A stretch of DNA of 64,000 nt from Schistocerca nitens (Eukaryota; Arthropoda; Insecta; Orthoptera; Acrididae), in the NCBI RefSeq assembly GCF_023898315.1, contig NC_064621.1:542087383-542151382 (forward strand). The letters are read 5' to 3'. A model generated the notes under the pieces. The model did no database searches and had not been told where the DNA came from. It saw only the letters and a program-made list of their open reading frames with translations. Position numbers and translations under genes: made by a program. The stretch's first letter is position 1. Every line of letters begins with the position of its first letter. Shown here in pieces: positions 1-11,934 of this stretch.

Positions 1-1105
1 GGCCCTGAGGGGGGTGAATGGGTGCGACTTGTTCCGGGTGAAATCCTAGCGCTAAGGACACGTAGAATTTGCTACCTGTTCTGCAGTGCTGTTCTGAGCA
101 GTGCAGCCTGGGGTTTTATGCGAAAATCGTTTTCGTGCCCCTATCTTTCGTTAGTTATAAACATAACGTTATAAGTTTTGAGATAATATCAATGAATTGG
201 TTGTCAAATTTCACAGTAATTAAGGTCATGGATACACCTCACACATAGCTGGAAACTGTGTACAGTGCCAAGAAGTTATCTCAGTACTCGTACCAAATGA
301 AGCCATTGTCGCAGCAAAGAACGTACACTAATTTCAAACGAAATTATGCCGTATTTCAAAAAGGTAGAAGAAAAATAACTGTTTTGTCAGATAAGTAATC
401 CGAATGAAAGAGTTTCCAGAACGGCATGAAGTACTCTGCTCAGAACGAACACTTGTACTAGTTTCGCATTCACGTCGTGCACATTTTTCTGGTGACAAAG
501 GGCATAACCCTGGCGTCCAAATTACGAGCCGACCAGTTCGTTTGAGGCGTATACAGTCTGTTAAAGTCGCTGTAATCGCATCACATGGGGATCCGCAGGT
601 TGACGGGGTAACAAAACGGCATTTTTGCAGTTACACAGTATAAGTGATTATTACTCTGATGAACATAGCCTACTACGGCTAAAAGTTATAACATGATTAC
701 GTTCAGTTCATGTGTACAAATGTACGGAATAGTTAATACCTGACTTTTCTGATTTCCCATTGTCAGAAGTAAGTTGTTTACAAATCTGATATATTAGAAT
801 TAACGCATATCGCCTTCGTAATTTTGAGAGTTTCTGTGTGTGACATTCTAAACGTGATCTTCAAAAGCTGTATGTTCTAGGATAGGTTATTGAGTTAGGA
901 TTGCGGGAAGTGGGACGCCAAACGATTGCATTTAGCACCATAATCTATCATTAATACCTGCACATGCATTCTTAGTAAAATATCGATATTAAAAAGAAAT
1001 ATTAAGTTTATGCCGCTAACTCCACCCGCGCCCCCTTTGCCATATCATCACGCCCCCCCCCCCCCGCCCCCCAGGCGGGCGCGTCCACCAATTTGGGAAC
1101 CTCTG
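1..1105. other. Unassigned sequence, no gene recognised
   Basis: I see no coding region, repeat family or RNA that I can name. A short open frame at 404-643 has no recognisable domain and no codon pattern I would trust. The right end holds a C-rich homopolymer tract at about 1053-1072. Confidence 0.5.
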
Positions 1106-1107
1106 GC

Positions 1108-1700
1108 CTAGGCGATTGGAAAACCGTGGCATGGTCAGGTGAGCCCTGGTTTCAGAAGGTAAGAGCTGATGGTAAAGTGTGGCGCAGACCCTACGGAAAG
1201 ATGAATCCAAGTTGTGAATAAGGCAGAGTGCAAGCTAGTGCTGGCTCCATAATGGTGTGGGCTGTGTTTACGTAGAACAGACTGGGTCCTCTGAGACAAA
1301 AGAACCGATCATTGCCCGGAAATGGTTATTTTCGGCTAACTGGAGACCATTTGCAGCCGTTCATGGACTTCACGCTCCCAAACAACGATGGAATTTTTAT
1401 GGATGCCGATGCGCCATGTCGCCGGCCTGCAGTTCGCGATGAATTTGAAGAACATTCTGGACAGTTCGAGTGAATTTTTGGGCCGCCCATCGAACATTTA
1501 TGAGACATAATCGAGTGATCAGTTCGTACTCAAAATCTTGCACGGACAACATTTTCGCAATTATGAACGGCTATAGAGGCAGCATTGCTCAATATTTTGG
1601 CAGAAGACTTCCAACGACTTGTTGAGTCAATGCCACGTCGAGTTGCTGCACTATGTCGGACAAAATAGCGTTCTACGCGATTATAAGGAGGTGTCGCATG
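1108..1700 (+). pseudogene. Tc1-like transposase relic, C-terminal half
   Basis: Translating the plus strand with several frame changes gives the landmarks of a Tc1/mariner cut-and-paste transposase in the right order: DWKTVAWSGEPWF near 1112 (normally a DWK-VAWSDESRF block, so the first catalytic Asp appears lost), GSIMVWAVF near 1245, a damaged FMDADAPCRRP block near 1398 where the second catalytic motif should be, IEHL near 1490, and LVESMPRRVAAL near 1620. Stops and frameshifts interrupt all parts, so it is non-functional. It is more diverged than the Tc1 copies at 4515, 7316, 17033, 42562 and 50494 and probably belongs to another family. I could not find its terminal repeats. Confidence 0.75.
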
Positions 1701-1824
1701 ACTTTTGTCAGCTCAGCATATGATGTCAATGATAAATTATACGAAACATAAGAAATTAGTAGTAAATTTGTAACTGGTTTTGATGGCTTTGGGCGTACTA
1801 AACGGCAGATAACGATAATTTTAC

Positions 1825-2017
1825 CCTTTAACTGTTCACCATTTACGATTTATCATTCACCGTTCATCGTTTACTGTTCACTGTTTACCATTCACTGTTT
1901 ACAGTTTATATTTCACCACTTACCTTTCACCACTTACTATTTACCGTTCATTGTTAACCATTAACCGTTTGTCGTTCACCATTTCCTATTTACCCGTTTT
2001 ACGTGTTTACCTCTTTT
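1825..2017. repeat. Degenerate 7-bp periodic array
   Basis: Read in steps of seven, the sequence from 1832 is a run of units such as CTGTTCA, CCATTTA, CGATTTA, TCATTCA, CCGTTCA, TCGTTTA and CTGTTTA: roughly YNNTTYA repeated about 25 times with small slips. A further unit or two follow at 2231-2245, so the SINE at 2018-2219 landed inside the array. It is a diverged heptanucleotide satellite. Confidence 0.8.
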
Positions 2018-2219
2018 CAAAAAATGATTCAAATGGCTCTGAGCACTATGGGACTTAACTTCTGGGGTCATCAGTCCCCTAGAACTTAGAACTACTTAAA
2101 CATAACTACCTAGGGACATCACACACATCCATACCCGAGGCAGGATTCGAACCTGCGATCGTAGCGGTCGCGTGGTTCCAGGCTGTAGGGCCTAGAACCG
2201 CTCGGCCACACCGGCCGGC
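2018..2219 (-). mobile_element. tRNA-derived SINE, Leu/Ser-like head (family A)
   Basis: On the minus strand the element begins GCCGGCCGGTGTGGCCGAGCGG (A box region TGGCCGAGCGG) and has the Pol III B box GGTTCGAATCC, then the body ending GGCTCTGAGC reverse complemented, then an A-rich tail. It is flanked by an 11-bp target duplication, TTACCTCTTTT at 2007-2017 and TTACCTGTTTT at 2220-2230, one mismatch. It was inserted into the 7-bp array. The head has an acceptor-like start and long variable region, so the source is probably a tRNA-Leu or tRNA-Ser. Confidence 0.92.
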
Positions 2220-2408
2220 TTACCTGTTTTCCGTTTACCATGTGTGCAGTGGAATAACTTGATACGTTTGCTTGCAGTCGGTTTAGTTGTTGATTGACCA
2301 CTGCGGTCGTCGACATGCCTCTCAGTTTCATAGGACGAAAGAGTAATCTTAAAAGTGAGGTATTGAAATCTGGACGAAATATCTGCAGGAAGGCGGCACC
2401 GCTAAAAC

Positions 2409-2433
2409 AAAAAAAAAAAAAAAAAAAAAAAAA
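2409..2433. repeat. Poly(A) tract, 25 A
   Basis: A run of about 25 A followed by A-rich sequence. It could be the tail of a retroposed sequence lying upstream (2246-2408), but I see no target duplication or recognisable body to prove it. Confidence 0.6.
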
Positions 2434-2439
2434 GAAGGA

Positions 2440-4514
2440 AAAAAAGGCAGGCAAGCTGAAACTGACTCTACGCTGGAAAATGCATTTAAACCTATTTCTT
2501 AACCGCTACTGAGATTGGTACAGCTATTCTGAAAGAAAATAAATTTATACAAAGAAGATGAATCCAAAGACAACAATGTATTTATGAAAGCAGAAGAAGA
2601 AGAAATGAGAAGATGAATACGAGGTGGAAGATTGCGATAATGATGATGATGAAGAATCACAAAAGAAAATTAGCGCAGAGACAGATGGTAAATTGGTAGC
2701 ATCATTTTCTGTTGAACGAACAGACAAAGCAAGTGCACTGTATATGGTATCATGTTTGATCCGATAGCAAAATTGTGGATGGTTGGTAATTCACTAGCAA
2801 ATGTCAATGGAGATGATTTTATGATACACAATGTAAGATACCTGGGAACAACAGGATTATGTACACTAATCTGTTGTTTAAAATTAAACCTACTGAAAAG
2901 AGTTATACAGCATGAAATCTGAAGAATTATGATAAAATTCTGAAGGTTAGCAATGGTCATAAGCAAAGCTACCTCACCTCCGAACAAGTCTTATTGACAG
3001 ATGATGGCACACATACTGCTATGGGATAGAATGCAGTTTCAGATTCTAATTCAGCTATGTCTAATATTGGATACAAAAATTTAGCTATGTTTCATCAGAG
3101 GAGAAGATGCATTTCACGGAGCATGGACCTCAATCCCTTCGGACCAGCTTCTCAGAGATTGGATCAAGTAGATAAGCTATTTCAAAATGAGACAGCTGAG
3201 GACAAAAACGACGTATATGATAAAATCAAAGTATTTATGAAAGAAGGAGAAGTAGAAGAACTAGAAGAGTAAGCAGAAGATGGTGATTATGATGAGGAAG
3301 TTGACGATGATTTTGATGAGGAAATGAGAATAGAGACGAAGGAGACGATTATGACGACGTTCCAGATTGCAGAACGGTCTCCAATGAATTATCAGCAAAT
3401 ATTGACCCACATAAATTAGTAGACCAGTCAATATTCTTGTCAGCTTTGGAAAGGGTAGTCAGAATTGTACATATTCATGAAATACCAACAATTGAAGAGG
3501 ATCTTCATGAAGAATCGATTACATTCTGAACTTTACAGTGCCTGTCAGGCTGTCGAAGTTTAAGTAAAAGACTGGGAAGTTGCGTACGAGCAGATTCACC
3601 CAGTTAAGAGACGTTCCTAAAAGCGTGGAAAAACAATTCATGTGAGGTTTTGCAGCGCACTTTGTATTATGGGTGGGGGATCGTATTCGCTTCCGCAGAG
3701 GATTTAAAAATGTAGCCCGAGCCCGTATTACGCCTGCTGACTGCAGCGACCAGTGCTGTCAGCGTCGATGTTGGAGTGTCATATTGCCACAAGAGGCGGC
3801 GGCGACTCCTGACTAGTGAAAAAATGCCAAAAATGTGGCTCCCGGAGATGGGAAGTTGGGTTATGTCTATCCCCGCCGTTGCAAGAGATGGAAAGTACAT
3901 ATCCGCGAGACTGAGTTTCCTGCGGATATCTCGGACCTTTGGAAGTACGGTAAGCAACAACAAGAGTGAATGCGCTTGACATTTTTGACTGCTGGAACAA
4001 CTCTGAGGCGTACTACAAAAGCTGGAAGGATCGCAGCAATATCTTAGTCACTGATGGTGCACCATCAGAGACGTCACCACAATCATTGATGATGGTTCAT
4101 CTGGAGGAATGCGAGGTATATCTCCCGTCAAGATTATCGATCACCAGTTCTTCTGATCTTGCATCTGCATAATATATCGTGGAGCAGTGAATAACAAGGA
4201 CACAGTTAATCTGGAAAGCACCGGTAAGTAATTTTTTGTGCCTACTGTGAATGTAAAAATTTTAGTTCCCGTTCGCGAAGTATCACGCAGTGGATCCATA
4301 AGAGATATTAATATTGCATCTGTAGAACAAGGCTGTCTTGGCACCTTTTTAGTTCTTATTATATAGTCATTGGTGATCTAAAAGATTTGTCAGAAGTGAC
4401 TGAGAAAATAATACAGAGTGAGGCAAAAGTCTAACTACACGACTGTAAAAGTTGAACGGTGTGAGACATTGTAATGGCGTCTGGTATGGGGTGTCTGTAG
4501 GTGGTGGCGCACCT
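2440..4514. other. Unassigned; acidic coding-like fragments
   Basis: Short open stretches on the plus strand at 2560-2760, 3057-3272 and 3270-3350 are rich in Asp and Glu codons, and 3776-3979 reads without a stop for 67 codons. None shows a domain I recognise, and they are separated by many stops. They may be relics of one decayed element, or chance. Confidence 0.3.
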
Positions 4515-5747
4515 TATACTCTGAAGCCCCAAAGAAACTGGTATAGGCATGCGTATTCAAATATAGAGATATGTAAAAAGGTAGAATACGGCGCTGCGGA
4601 AGGCAACGCCTATGTAAGACAACAAGTGTCTTGCCCAGTTGTCAGATCGGTTCCTCTGCCGCAATGGCAGTTTGTCAAGATTTAAGTGAGTTTGAACGTG
4701 GTGTTGTAGTCGACGCTCGAGCGATGGGACGCAGCATTTCCTAGGTAGCGATGAATCGGGGATTTTCCCGTATGACCATTTGACGATTGTACCGTGAATA
4801 TCAGGAATTCAGTAAAACATCAAATCTCCGACATCGCTGCGCCGGAAAAACGTCCTGCAAGAACGGGATCAACGACGACTGAAGAGAATCGTACAACGTG
4901 ACAGAAGAGCAGTGCTTCCGCACATTGCTCCAGATTTCAATGCTGGGCCATCAACAAGTGTCAGCGTGCGAACCATTCAACGGAACATCATCGATATGTG
5001 CTTTCGGAGCCCAAGGCCTACTCGTGTACCCATGATGACTGCACGACACAAGGCTTTACGCCTCGCCTGGGCCCCTCGACACCGGCATTGGTCTGTAGGA
5101 GACTGGAAACATGTTGCCTGGTCTGACGAGTCTCGTTTCAAATTGTATCGAGAGGATGGACGTGTACGGGAACGGAGACAACCTACGAATCCATGGACCC
5201 TGCATGTCAGCAGGGGACAGTTCAAGCTGGTGGAGGCTCTGTAATGGTGTGGGTCAAGTGCAGTTTGAATTATATGGGACCCCTGATACGCATAGACACG
5301 ACTGTAACAGGTGACACGTACGTAAGCATCCTGTCTGATCACCTGCATCCATTCATGCCCATTGTGCATTCCGACGGACTTGGGCAATTCCAGCAGGACA
5401 ATGCGAGACCCCATACGTCCAGAATTGCTACAGAGTGACTACAGGAACATTTTTGTGAGTTCAAACACTTCCGCTGGCCACCAAACTCCGCAGACATGAA
5501 CATATTGAGCATATCTGGGATGCTTCGCAACGTGCTGTTCAGAAGAGATCTCTCTCCCCCCCTCCCCCCCACCGTACTCTTACGGATTTTTGGATAGCCT
5601 TTCAGGATTCATGATGTCAGTTCCATCCAGCAATACTTCAGACATTAATCGAGTCCATGCCACGTCGTGTTGCGGCACTTCTGCGTGCTCACGGGGGGCC
5701 TACACGATATTCGGCAGGTATACCAGTTTCTTCGGCTCTCCAGTATA
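4515..5747 (+). mobile_element. Tc1-like element, family S (copy 1), decayed
   Basis: Both ends are present. The left end reads ACTCTGAAGCCCCAAAGAAA and the right end is its inverted partner, TTTCTTCGGCTCTCCAGTA, next to TA. Between them is a broken DD-E transposase. From ATG at 4664 the N-terminal helix-turn-helix part reads SEFERGVVVDARAMG, then has stops at 4740 and 4782 and a frameshift near 4848. The middle reads on at 4912-5180 and includes WSDESRFKLY with the first Asp. After another frameshift, 5193-5438 includes QQDNARPH with the second Asp. The C-terminus has an in-frame TGA near 5436. This same family recurs at 7316, 17033, 42562 and 50494. Counted in the better-preserved relatives, 36 residues separate the second Asp from the Glu. 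Confidence 0.92.
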
Positions 5748-7313
5748 GCAGCTAAGGCGACAGGGCTACCAACTTGAAATTCAAAAAATGGTTCAAATGG
5801 CTCTGAGCACTATGGGACTTAACATCTATGGTCATCAGTCCCCTAGAACTTAGAACTACTTAAACCTAACTAACCTAAGGACAGCACACAACACCCAGCC
5901 ATCACGAGGCAGAGAAAATCCCTGACCCCGCCGGGAATCGAACCCGGGAACCCGGGCGTGGGAAGCGAGAACGCTACCGCACGACCACGAGATGCGGGCA
6001 CTTGAAATTCACCATCTTGGGTTTGGGTTACGTATTTCAAATGGGAAGGAGGTCGTGTGGCACATGATTTTGAAATACCTCTTTCTCGGGAATGCATACT
6101 TGAAATTTGTTTTAAGATATCTTTATTTGTGTAGGAGTTACGACCGGTTAAAGTGTAGGACACTTGTTGCAGTCGGCATTACAGCACATGCTCGATATGC
6201 CCTCCATTGGACTGGACACAGAATCGGAGTTTTTTTTGCCAGTTCTGCTGCACACATGACATGATTCCAAGTGTCCCTCAGTGGACTATGGTGGCAATTC
6301 GATGGTACTACTCCTACTTATCCAGTGATATCCAAACTGTTCATCCAGAAACTATCTGACTTCAGTAGCATAGTGGGGAGGCGCACCGTCTTGTTGGAAG
6401 AAGTCTGGAAAATCATCCTCTGTATTCAACAGCGTTGGAAGCACGTAATCACAGCATGTTAAGATAACTGTACGCATTCAAGGTTCCGTCAATAAACATC
6501 GCACCCACGATTCTTGTGTCCCGAAACCTACACCAAAGCATCGCTTTTTCACCACCAACATCTTTATAGTTATACACCCACGAGGCGTTTGCATCTGACC
6601 AGTAACGATGATTGTGTTTGTTTAGTTTTCCTTGCACATGAAAATTAGCTTCGTTACTGAACAACACCTGTTGTATGAAATATGGATTCCTGTTACACTG
6701 ATTCAGAGCCTATTCCGCAAATTGGAGCCTACGACAGGGCCACGCTCTGAAAGATGACGTTGCAGCTGTAGCCTGCACAGGTGTCATTAGTGTGTGTGCA
6801 ATACATGCAGGATTAAACGCTGACTGACACCGCATATTGCTGATAACCGGCGCGTACCTAGTTGCTGTTGCAGTCTCCTCGTCGGTGGCTGTTCTTGGAC
6901 ATCAAGTCTTGGTTTCTCCACTATAGGGCCTCCTGCACGAAATTTGTCCAATAACTCGGATACTGTCATATGTGAAATGTCATTTCTCTCAGGATGCCAG
7001 GGATGAAGTAAGCAGCAATCACTCTGCTTCTTTGTTCACCAATCAACACAATTTCAATGCGTTCCTGCTGTGTAAGTGCCATTGTGGATCACCTGAAACA
7101 ATAAACAGAACTGATCACCTGCTTTCAGTTTCAAACTTTAACAGGTCATAACTCCTACACAAACAAAAGTATCTTTAAACAAATTCCCCATGTGTATTCC
7201 TGAGAATGGGACATTTCAAAATGACGTGCCACATAACCTCCTTCCCATCTGAAACACGTCACCCAAATCCAAGACGGCGGATTTCAAGATGGTCGCCCTG
7301 ACGCCATAGCTCC
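5748..7313 (-). mobile_element. Long-TIR Tc1/mariner-superfamily element, decayed
   Basis: The two ends are inverted copies of each other over roughly 170 bp (5748-5783 plus 6000-6150 on the left, about 7130-7313 on the right). The minus strand carries a transposase that starts MALTQQERIEIVL near 7082, continues with the helix-turn-helix SELLDKFRAGG and RRLSAICGVSQR blocks (6969-6787), and then LFSNEANFHV, NKHNHRYWSD and FIDGTLNA (6667-6449), followed by QQDGAPPHY near 6390. The first catalytic Asp has become Asn (FSNEANF). Stops and frameshifts follow. Relatives of this type end in a third Asp about 41 residues after the second (DD41D), but that region is destroyed here. It lies exactly between two Tc1 copies. 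Confidence 0.88.
5784..5999 (-). mobile_element. tRNA-derived SINE with alternative head (family B)
   Basis: The body and tail match family A, but the minus-strand head is different: CCGCATCTCGTGGTCGTGCG, with A box TGGTCGTGCGG and B box GGTTCGATTCC followed by CGGCGGGGTCAGGG. A target duplication of 12 bp, ACTTGAAATTCA, is at 5772-5783 and 6000-6011. It lies inside the left inverted repeat of the element at 5748-7313, so it is younger than that element. Confidence 0.92.
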
Positions 7314-7315
7314 TA

Positions 7316-8673
7316 TACACTAAAGCGGCAAAGAAACTGGTATAGGCGTGCGTATTCAAGTACAGAGATATGTAACAAGGCAGAATACGGCGCTGCGGTC
7401 GGCAACACATATGTAAGACAACAGGTGTCTGGAAAAGTTGTTAGATCGGTTACTGCTGCTACGATGGAAGGTTATCAAGATTTAAGTGAATTTGAAAATG
7501 GTGTTACAGTCGGCTCATGAACGATGGGACACAGCATCTCCGATGTAGCGATGAAGTGGGGATTTTCCCCTACGACCATTTCACGAATGTACGTGAATAT
7601 CAGGAATCCGGTAAAACATCAAAACTCCGACAACTTTGCGGCCCGAAAAAGATCCTGCCAGAACGGAACCAACGACGACTGAAGAGAATCATTAAATGTG
7701 ACAGAAGTGCAACCCTTCCGCAAATTGCTGCAGATTTCAATGCTGGGCCATAAAAAAAAGGTTCAAATGGCTCTGAGCACTATGGGACTTAATATCTGAG
7801 GTCATCAGTCCCCTAGAACTTAGAACTACTTAAACCGAACTAACCTAAGGACATCATACACACCCATGCCCGAGGCAGGAATCGAACCTGCGGCCGTAGC
7901 GGTCGCGCCGTTCCAGACTGAAGCTCCTAGATCCGCTCGGCCACACCGGCCGGACCTGGGCCATCAACCAGCGTCAGCGTGCAAACCATTGAACAAAACA
8001 TTATCGATATGGGATTTCGGAGCCGAAGGCCCACTCGTGTACCGTTGATGACTGCACTGACACGAGGTTTTACGCCTCGCCTGGGTCTGTCAACACCAAC
8101 ATTGGACTGTTGATGACTGGAAACATGTTTCCTGGCCCGACGAGTCTCGTTTAAAATTGTATCGAGCAGATCAACGTGTATGCGTATGGAGACAACCTCA
8201 TGAATCCATGGACCCTGACTGTTCAAGGTGGTGGTGGAGGCTCTGTAATTGTGTGGGGCGTGTGCAATTGGAGTGATACGTCTAGATACGACTCTGACAG
8301 GTGAGACGTACGTAAGCATCCTGTGTGATCGTCTGCATCCATTCATGTCCATTGTGCATTCCGTCGGACCTGGGCAACTCCAGCAGGACAATGCGACACC
8401 CCACACTTCCAGAATTGCTACAGAGGGGCTCCAGAAACACATTATTGAGCATATCTGGGATGCCTTGCAATGTGCTGTTCAGAAGAGATCTCCACCCCTT
8501 CGTACTATTTCGTATTTATGGATACCCCTGGAGGATTCAGGGTGTCAATTCTCTCCAGCACTACTTGAGACATTAGTCGAGTCCATGCCACGTCATGTTG
8601 CGACACTTCTGCGTTTTCGCGGGGGCGTAGACGATTTTAGGCAGGTGTACCAGTTTCTTTGGCCCGTCAATGT
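7316..8673 (+). mobile_element. Tc1-like element, family S (copy 2), decayed
   Basis: The left end ACACTAAAGCGGCAAAGAAA and right end TTTCTTTGGCCCGTCAATGTA are inverted partners. The transposase starts at ATG 7465 (EGYQDLSEFENGV) and has an early stop at 7518, frameshifts near 7590 and 7660, and a SINE at 7752-7955. After the SINE the frame can be followed through PDESRLKLY near 8138, where the first Asp is kept, and QQDNATPHTSRIATE near 8384. Most of the C-terminus is present, ending LVESMPRHVATLLR near 8600. It is non-functional. Confidence 0.92.
7752..7955 (-). mobile_element. tRNA-derived SINE, family A
   Basis: A family A body with A-rich tail (8 A at 7752) and minus-strand head GCCGGTGTGGCCGAGCGG with B box GGTTCGATTCC. 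The target duplication CTGGGCCAT is at 7743-7751 and 7956-7964, and removing the SINE restores the Tc1 coding sequence across the site. Confidence 0.92.
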
Positions 8674-8737
8674 AAGTTGCGTTCCCACCTACAGACGCGC
8701 CATACGACATGTCATTATGATTCCTCTTTTTTTGTCA

Positions 8738-10888
8738 TCAGTCTTCTGACTGTTTTGATGCGGACCGCCGTGAATTCCTCTCCTGTGCTAACCTCTTCAT
8801 CTCAGAGTAGCACTTGCAACCTACGTCCTCAATTATTTGCTTGACGTATTCCAATCTCTGTCTTCCTCTACAGTTTTTGCCCTCTACAGGTCCCTCTAGT
8901 ACCATGGAAGTAATTCCCTCATGTCTTAACAGATGTCCTATCATCCCGTCCATTCTCCTTATCAGTGTTTCCACATATTTCTTTCCTCTCCGATTCTGCG
9001 CAGAACCTCCTCATTCCTTACCTTATCCGTCCACCTAATTTTCAACATTCGTCTGTAGCACCACATCTCAAATGCTTCGATTCTCATCTGTTTCGGATTT
9101 ATCACAGACAATGTTTCACTACCATACAATGCTGTACTCCAGACGTACATTCTCAGGAATTTCTTCCTCAAATTAAGACCGATATTTGATATTAGTAGAC
9201 TTCTCTTGTCCAGGAATGCCCTTTTTGCCATTGCTATTCTGCTTTTGAGGTCCTCCTTGCTCCGTCCGTCATCGGTTGTTTTACTGCCTAGGTAGCAGAA
9301 TTCCTTGACTTCTTCTACTTCGTGATCATCAATCTTGATGTTAAGTTTTTCGTTGCTCTCGTTTCTGCTACTTCTCATAACCTTCGTCTGTTTTCTATCT
9401 ACTCTCAATCCATATTCCGTAATCAGTAGACTGTTCATTTCATTCAGTAGATCATGTAATTATTCTTCACTTTCACTTAGGAGAGCGATGTCATCAGCGA
9501 ACCGTGTCATTGATATCCTTTCACCCTGAATTTTAATTCCACTCCTGAACCTTTCTTGTATTTCCATCATTGCTTCCTCAGTAGGGGCGAAAGGCTACAT
9601 CCTTGTGTTACACTCTTTTTAATACAAGCAATTTCGTTTTTGGTCGTCCACTCTCATTATTCCCTCTTGGCTGTTGTACATATTGCATATGACCCGTTTT
9701 TCCCTATATCTTACCCCTACTTTTCTCAGAATTTCGAACATGTTGCACTATTTTACATTGTCGAACGCTTTTTCCAGGTCGACAGATCCTATGAATGTGT
9801 CTTGATTTTTCTTTACTCTTGCTTCCATTATTAACCGCAACGTCAGAAATGCCTCTCTCGTGCCTTTACCTTTCCTAAAGCCAACCTGATCGTCATCAAG
9901 CGCATTCTCAATTTTCTTTGCCATTCTTGTGTATATTATTCTTGTAAGCAACTTGCATGCATGAGCTGTTAAGCTGATTGTGCGGTAATTCTCGCACTTG
10001 TCAGCTCTTGCCGTCTTCGGAATTGTGTGGATGATGCTTTTCAGAAAGTCAGATGGTATATCGCCAGACTCATATATTCTACACACCAATGTGAATAGTC
10101 GTTTTGTTGCCACTTCCCACAGTGATTTTAGAAATTCTGATGGAATGTTATCTATCCATTCTGCCTTATTTAATCTTAAATTCTCCAAAGCTCTTTTAAA
10201 TTCTGATTCTAATACTGGATCCGCTATCTCTTCTAAATTGACTCCTGTTTCTTCTTCTATCACATCAGACAAATCTTCCCCCTCATAGAGGGTTTCAATG
10301 TATTCTTTCCACTTATCCGCTCTCTCCTCTGCATTTGACATTGGAATTCCCGTTGCACTCTTAATGTCATCACAATGGCTTTTAATGTCTGCCGGCCGGT
10401 GTGACCGAGCGGTTCTAGGCGCTTCAGTCCTGAACCACGCGGCTGCTACGGTCGCAGTTTCGCATCCTGCCTCGGGCATGGACGTGTGTGATGTCCTTAG
10501 GTTAGTTAGGTTTAAGTAGTTCTAAGTCTAGAGGACTGATGACCTCAGACGTTAAGTCCTATAGTGCTTATAGCCATTTGAACCACTTTTTTTTAATGTC
10601 ACCGATGGTTATTTTGACTTTCCTGTATGCTGAGTCTGTCCTTCCCACAATCATTTCTTTTTCGATGTCTTCACATTTTTCCTGTAGCCATCTCGCCTTA
10701 GCTTCGCTGCAATTCCTCAACGACTTGTGTTTCTCTATTCCTGAGTTTCCTGGAACATTTTTGTACTTCCTCCTTTCATCGAGTAATTGAAGTATTTCCT
10801 CTGTTACCCAAGGTTTCTTCGCAGTTACCTCTTTGTTCCTATGTTTTCCTTCCCAACTTCTGTGATGGTCCTCTTTAGAGATGTCCAT
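8738..10888 (-). pseudogene. Reverse transcriptase and C-terminal region of RTE LINE
   Basis: The part from 10888 begins with the RTE connector KPWVTEEILQLLDERRKYKN. After the SINE the frame continues with KWKEYIETLYEG, NIPSEFLKSL, IPKTARADKCENYRTISL (RT motif 1-2), DQVGFRKGKGTREA and DLEKAFDNV near 9750 (the normal Asp-bearing motif A). The catalytic FADD region near 9500 is frameshifted. From 9438 the C-terminal region reads VEEVKEFCYLGSKTTDDGR, LYGSETLSV and MWCYRRMLKIRWTDKV, then after a frameshift IGHLLRHEGI and EGKNCRGRQR. This copies newly reverse-transcribed LINE RNA into genomic DNA in active relatives. This copy cannot. Confidence 0.9.
10390..10590 (+). mobile_element. tRNA-derived SINE, family A
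   Basis: A plus-strand copy: head GCCGGCCGGTGTGACCGAGC, weak B box TTTCGCATCC, full body, and an A-poor end CCATTTGAACCAC. The target duplication TTTTAATGTC is at 10380-10389 and 10591-10600. It interrupts the RTE LINE between the connector and the reverse transcriptase. Confidence 0.92.
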
Positions 10889-11140
10889 TTCTCTTAAACT
10901 GTACTGCCTACTGAGCTACTCCTTATTGCTCTATCTATAGCCTTAGAGAACTTCAAGCGTACCTCCTCACTCCTTAGTCTCTTCGTATCCCACTTCCTTG
11001 CCTATTGATTTTTCCTAATGTCTTAAACTTCAGCCTACTCTTCATCACAACTATACTATGATGTGAATCTATGTCTGCTCCCGGGTACGCTTTACAGTCC
11101 AGTATCTGATTTCGGAATCTCTGTCCCATCATGATGTAAT

Positions 11141-11770
11141 CTAATTAAAATTTTCCGGTATCACCCGGCCTTTTCCAAGTATACTTCCTCCTCTTGTGAT
11201 TCTTGGATCTATTACTAGCTGAAACTTTTTAGAGAACTCAATTAGTCTTTCACCCCTCTCATTCCTTGTCCCAAGCCCACATTCTCCTGTAACCTTTTCT
11301 TCTACTCCTTCCCCTACAACTGCATTCCAATCTCCCATGACTATTAGATTTTCATATTCCTTTACATACCGTATTATCCTTTCAGTATCCTCATATACTT
11401 TCTCTATCTCTTTATCTTCAGCTTGCGACGTCGGCATGTATACCTGAACTATCGTTGTTGGTGTTGGTTTGCCGTCGAGTCTGATAAGAACAACCCTGTC
11501 ACAGAGCTGTTCACAGTAACACACTCTCTGCGCTACCTTCCCACTTATAACGAATCCTACTCCCGTTATAACATTTTCTGCTGCTGTTGATATTACCCTA
11601 TACTCATCTGATCAGAAATCCTTGTCTTTTTTCCACTTTACTTACTGACCCGTACTGCATCTAGACTGAGCTTTTGCATTTCCCTTTTCAGATTTTCTAG
11701 TCTCCCTACCACATTCAGGCTTCTGACATTCCACGCCCCGACTCGTAGAACGTTATCCTTCCGTTGATTA
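11141..11770 (-). pseudogene. Endonuclease (EEP family) of the RTE LINE
   Basis: The minus strand begins RVGAWNVRSLN near 11745, the start of the apurinic-type endonuclease of RTE LINEs, which nicks target DNA. After stops and a frameshift the frame at 11524-11141 reads LDGKPTPTTIVQVYMPTSQAE, then IVMGDWNAVVG (the metal/catalytic GDWN block), then GTRNERGERLIEF. The C-terminal catalytic His region is missing because the sequence diverges after about 11150. Confidence 0.88.
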
Positions 11771-11934
11771 CTCTATCTTTTTCTTACGGTAACCTCCCCC
11801 TTGGCAGTCCCTTCCCGGAGATTCGAATGGGGACTACTCCGCAAGGAAGTTGATTATTCGATCTTTTTCTCATTGTAACCTCCCCCTTGGGAGTCCCCTC
11901 CCGGAGATTCGGATGGGGGACTACTCCGCAATCT
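11763..11934. repeat. Tandem duplication, two 86-bp units in LINE leader
   Basis: The stretch starting GTTGATTACTCTATCTTTTT at 11763 is repeated at 11849 (GTTGATTATTCGATCTTTTT) and both units end GGGGACTACTCCGCAA. The two are about 90% identical by eye. It lies just upstream of the endonuclease in the 5' leader of the RTE LINE. Confidence 0.85.

Noticed and set aside
2294-2512. Lys-rich open frame
   Set aside because: It is mostly the poly(A) tract translated; no other support.
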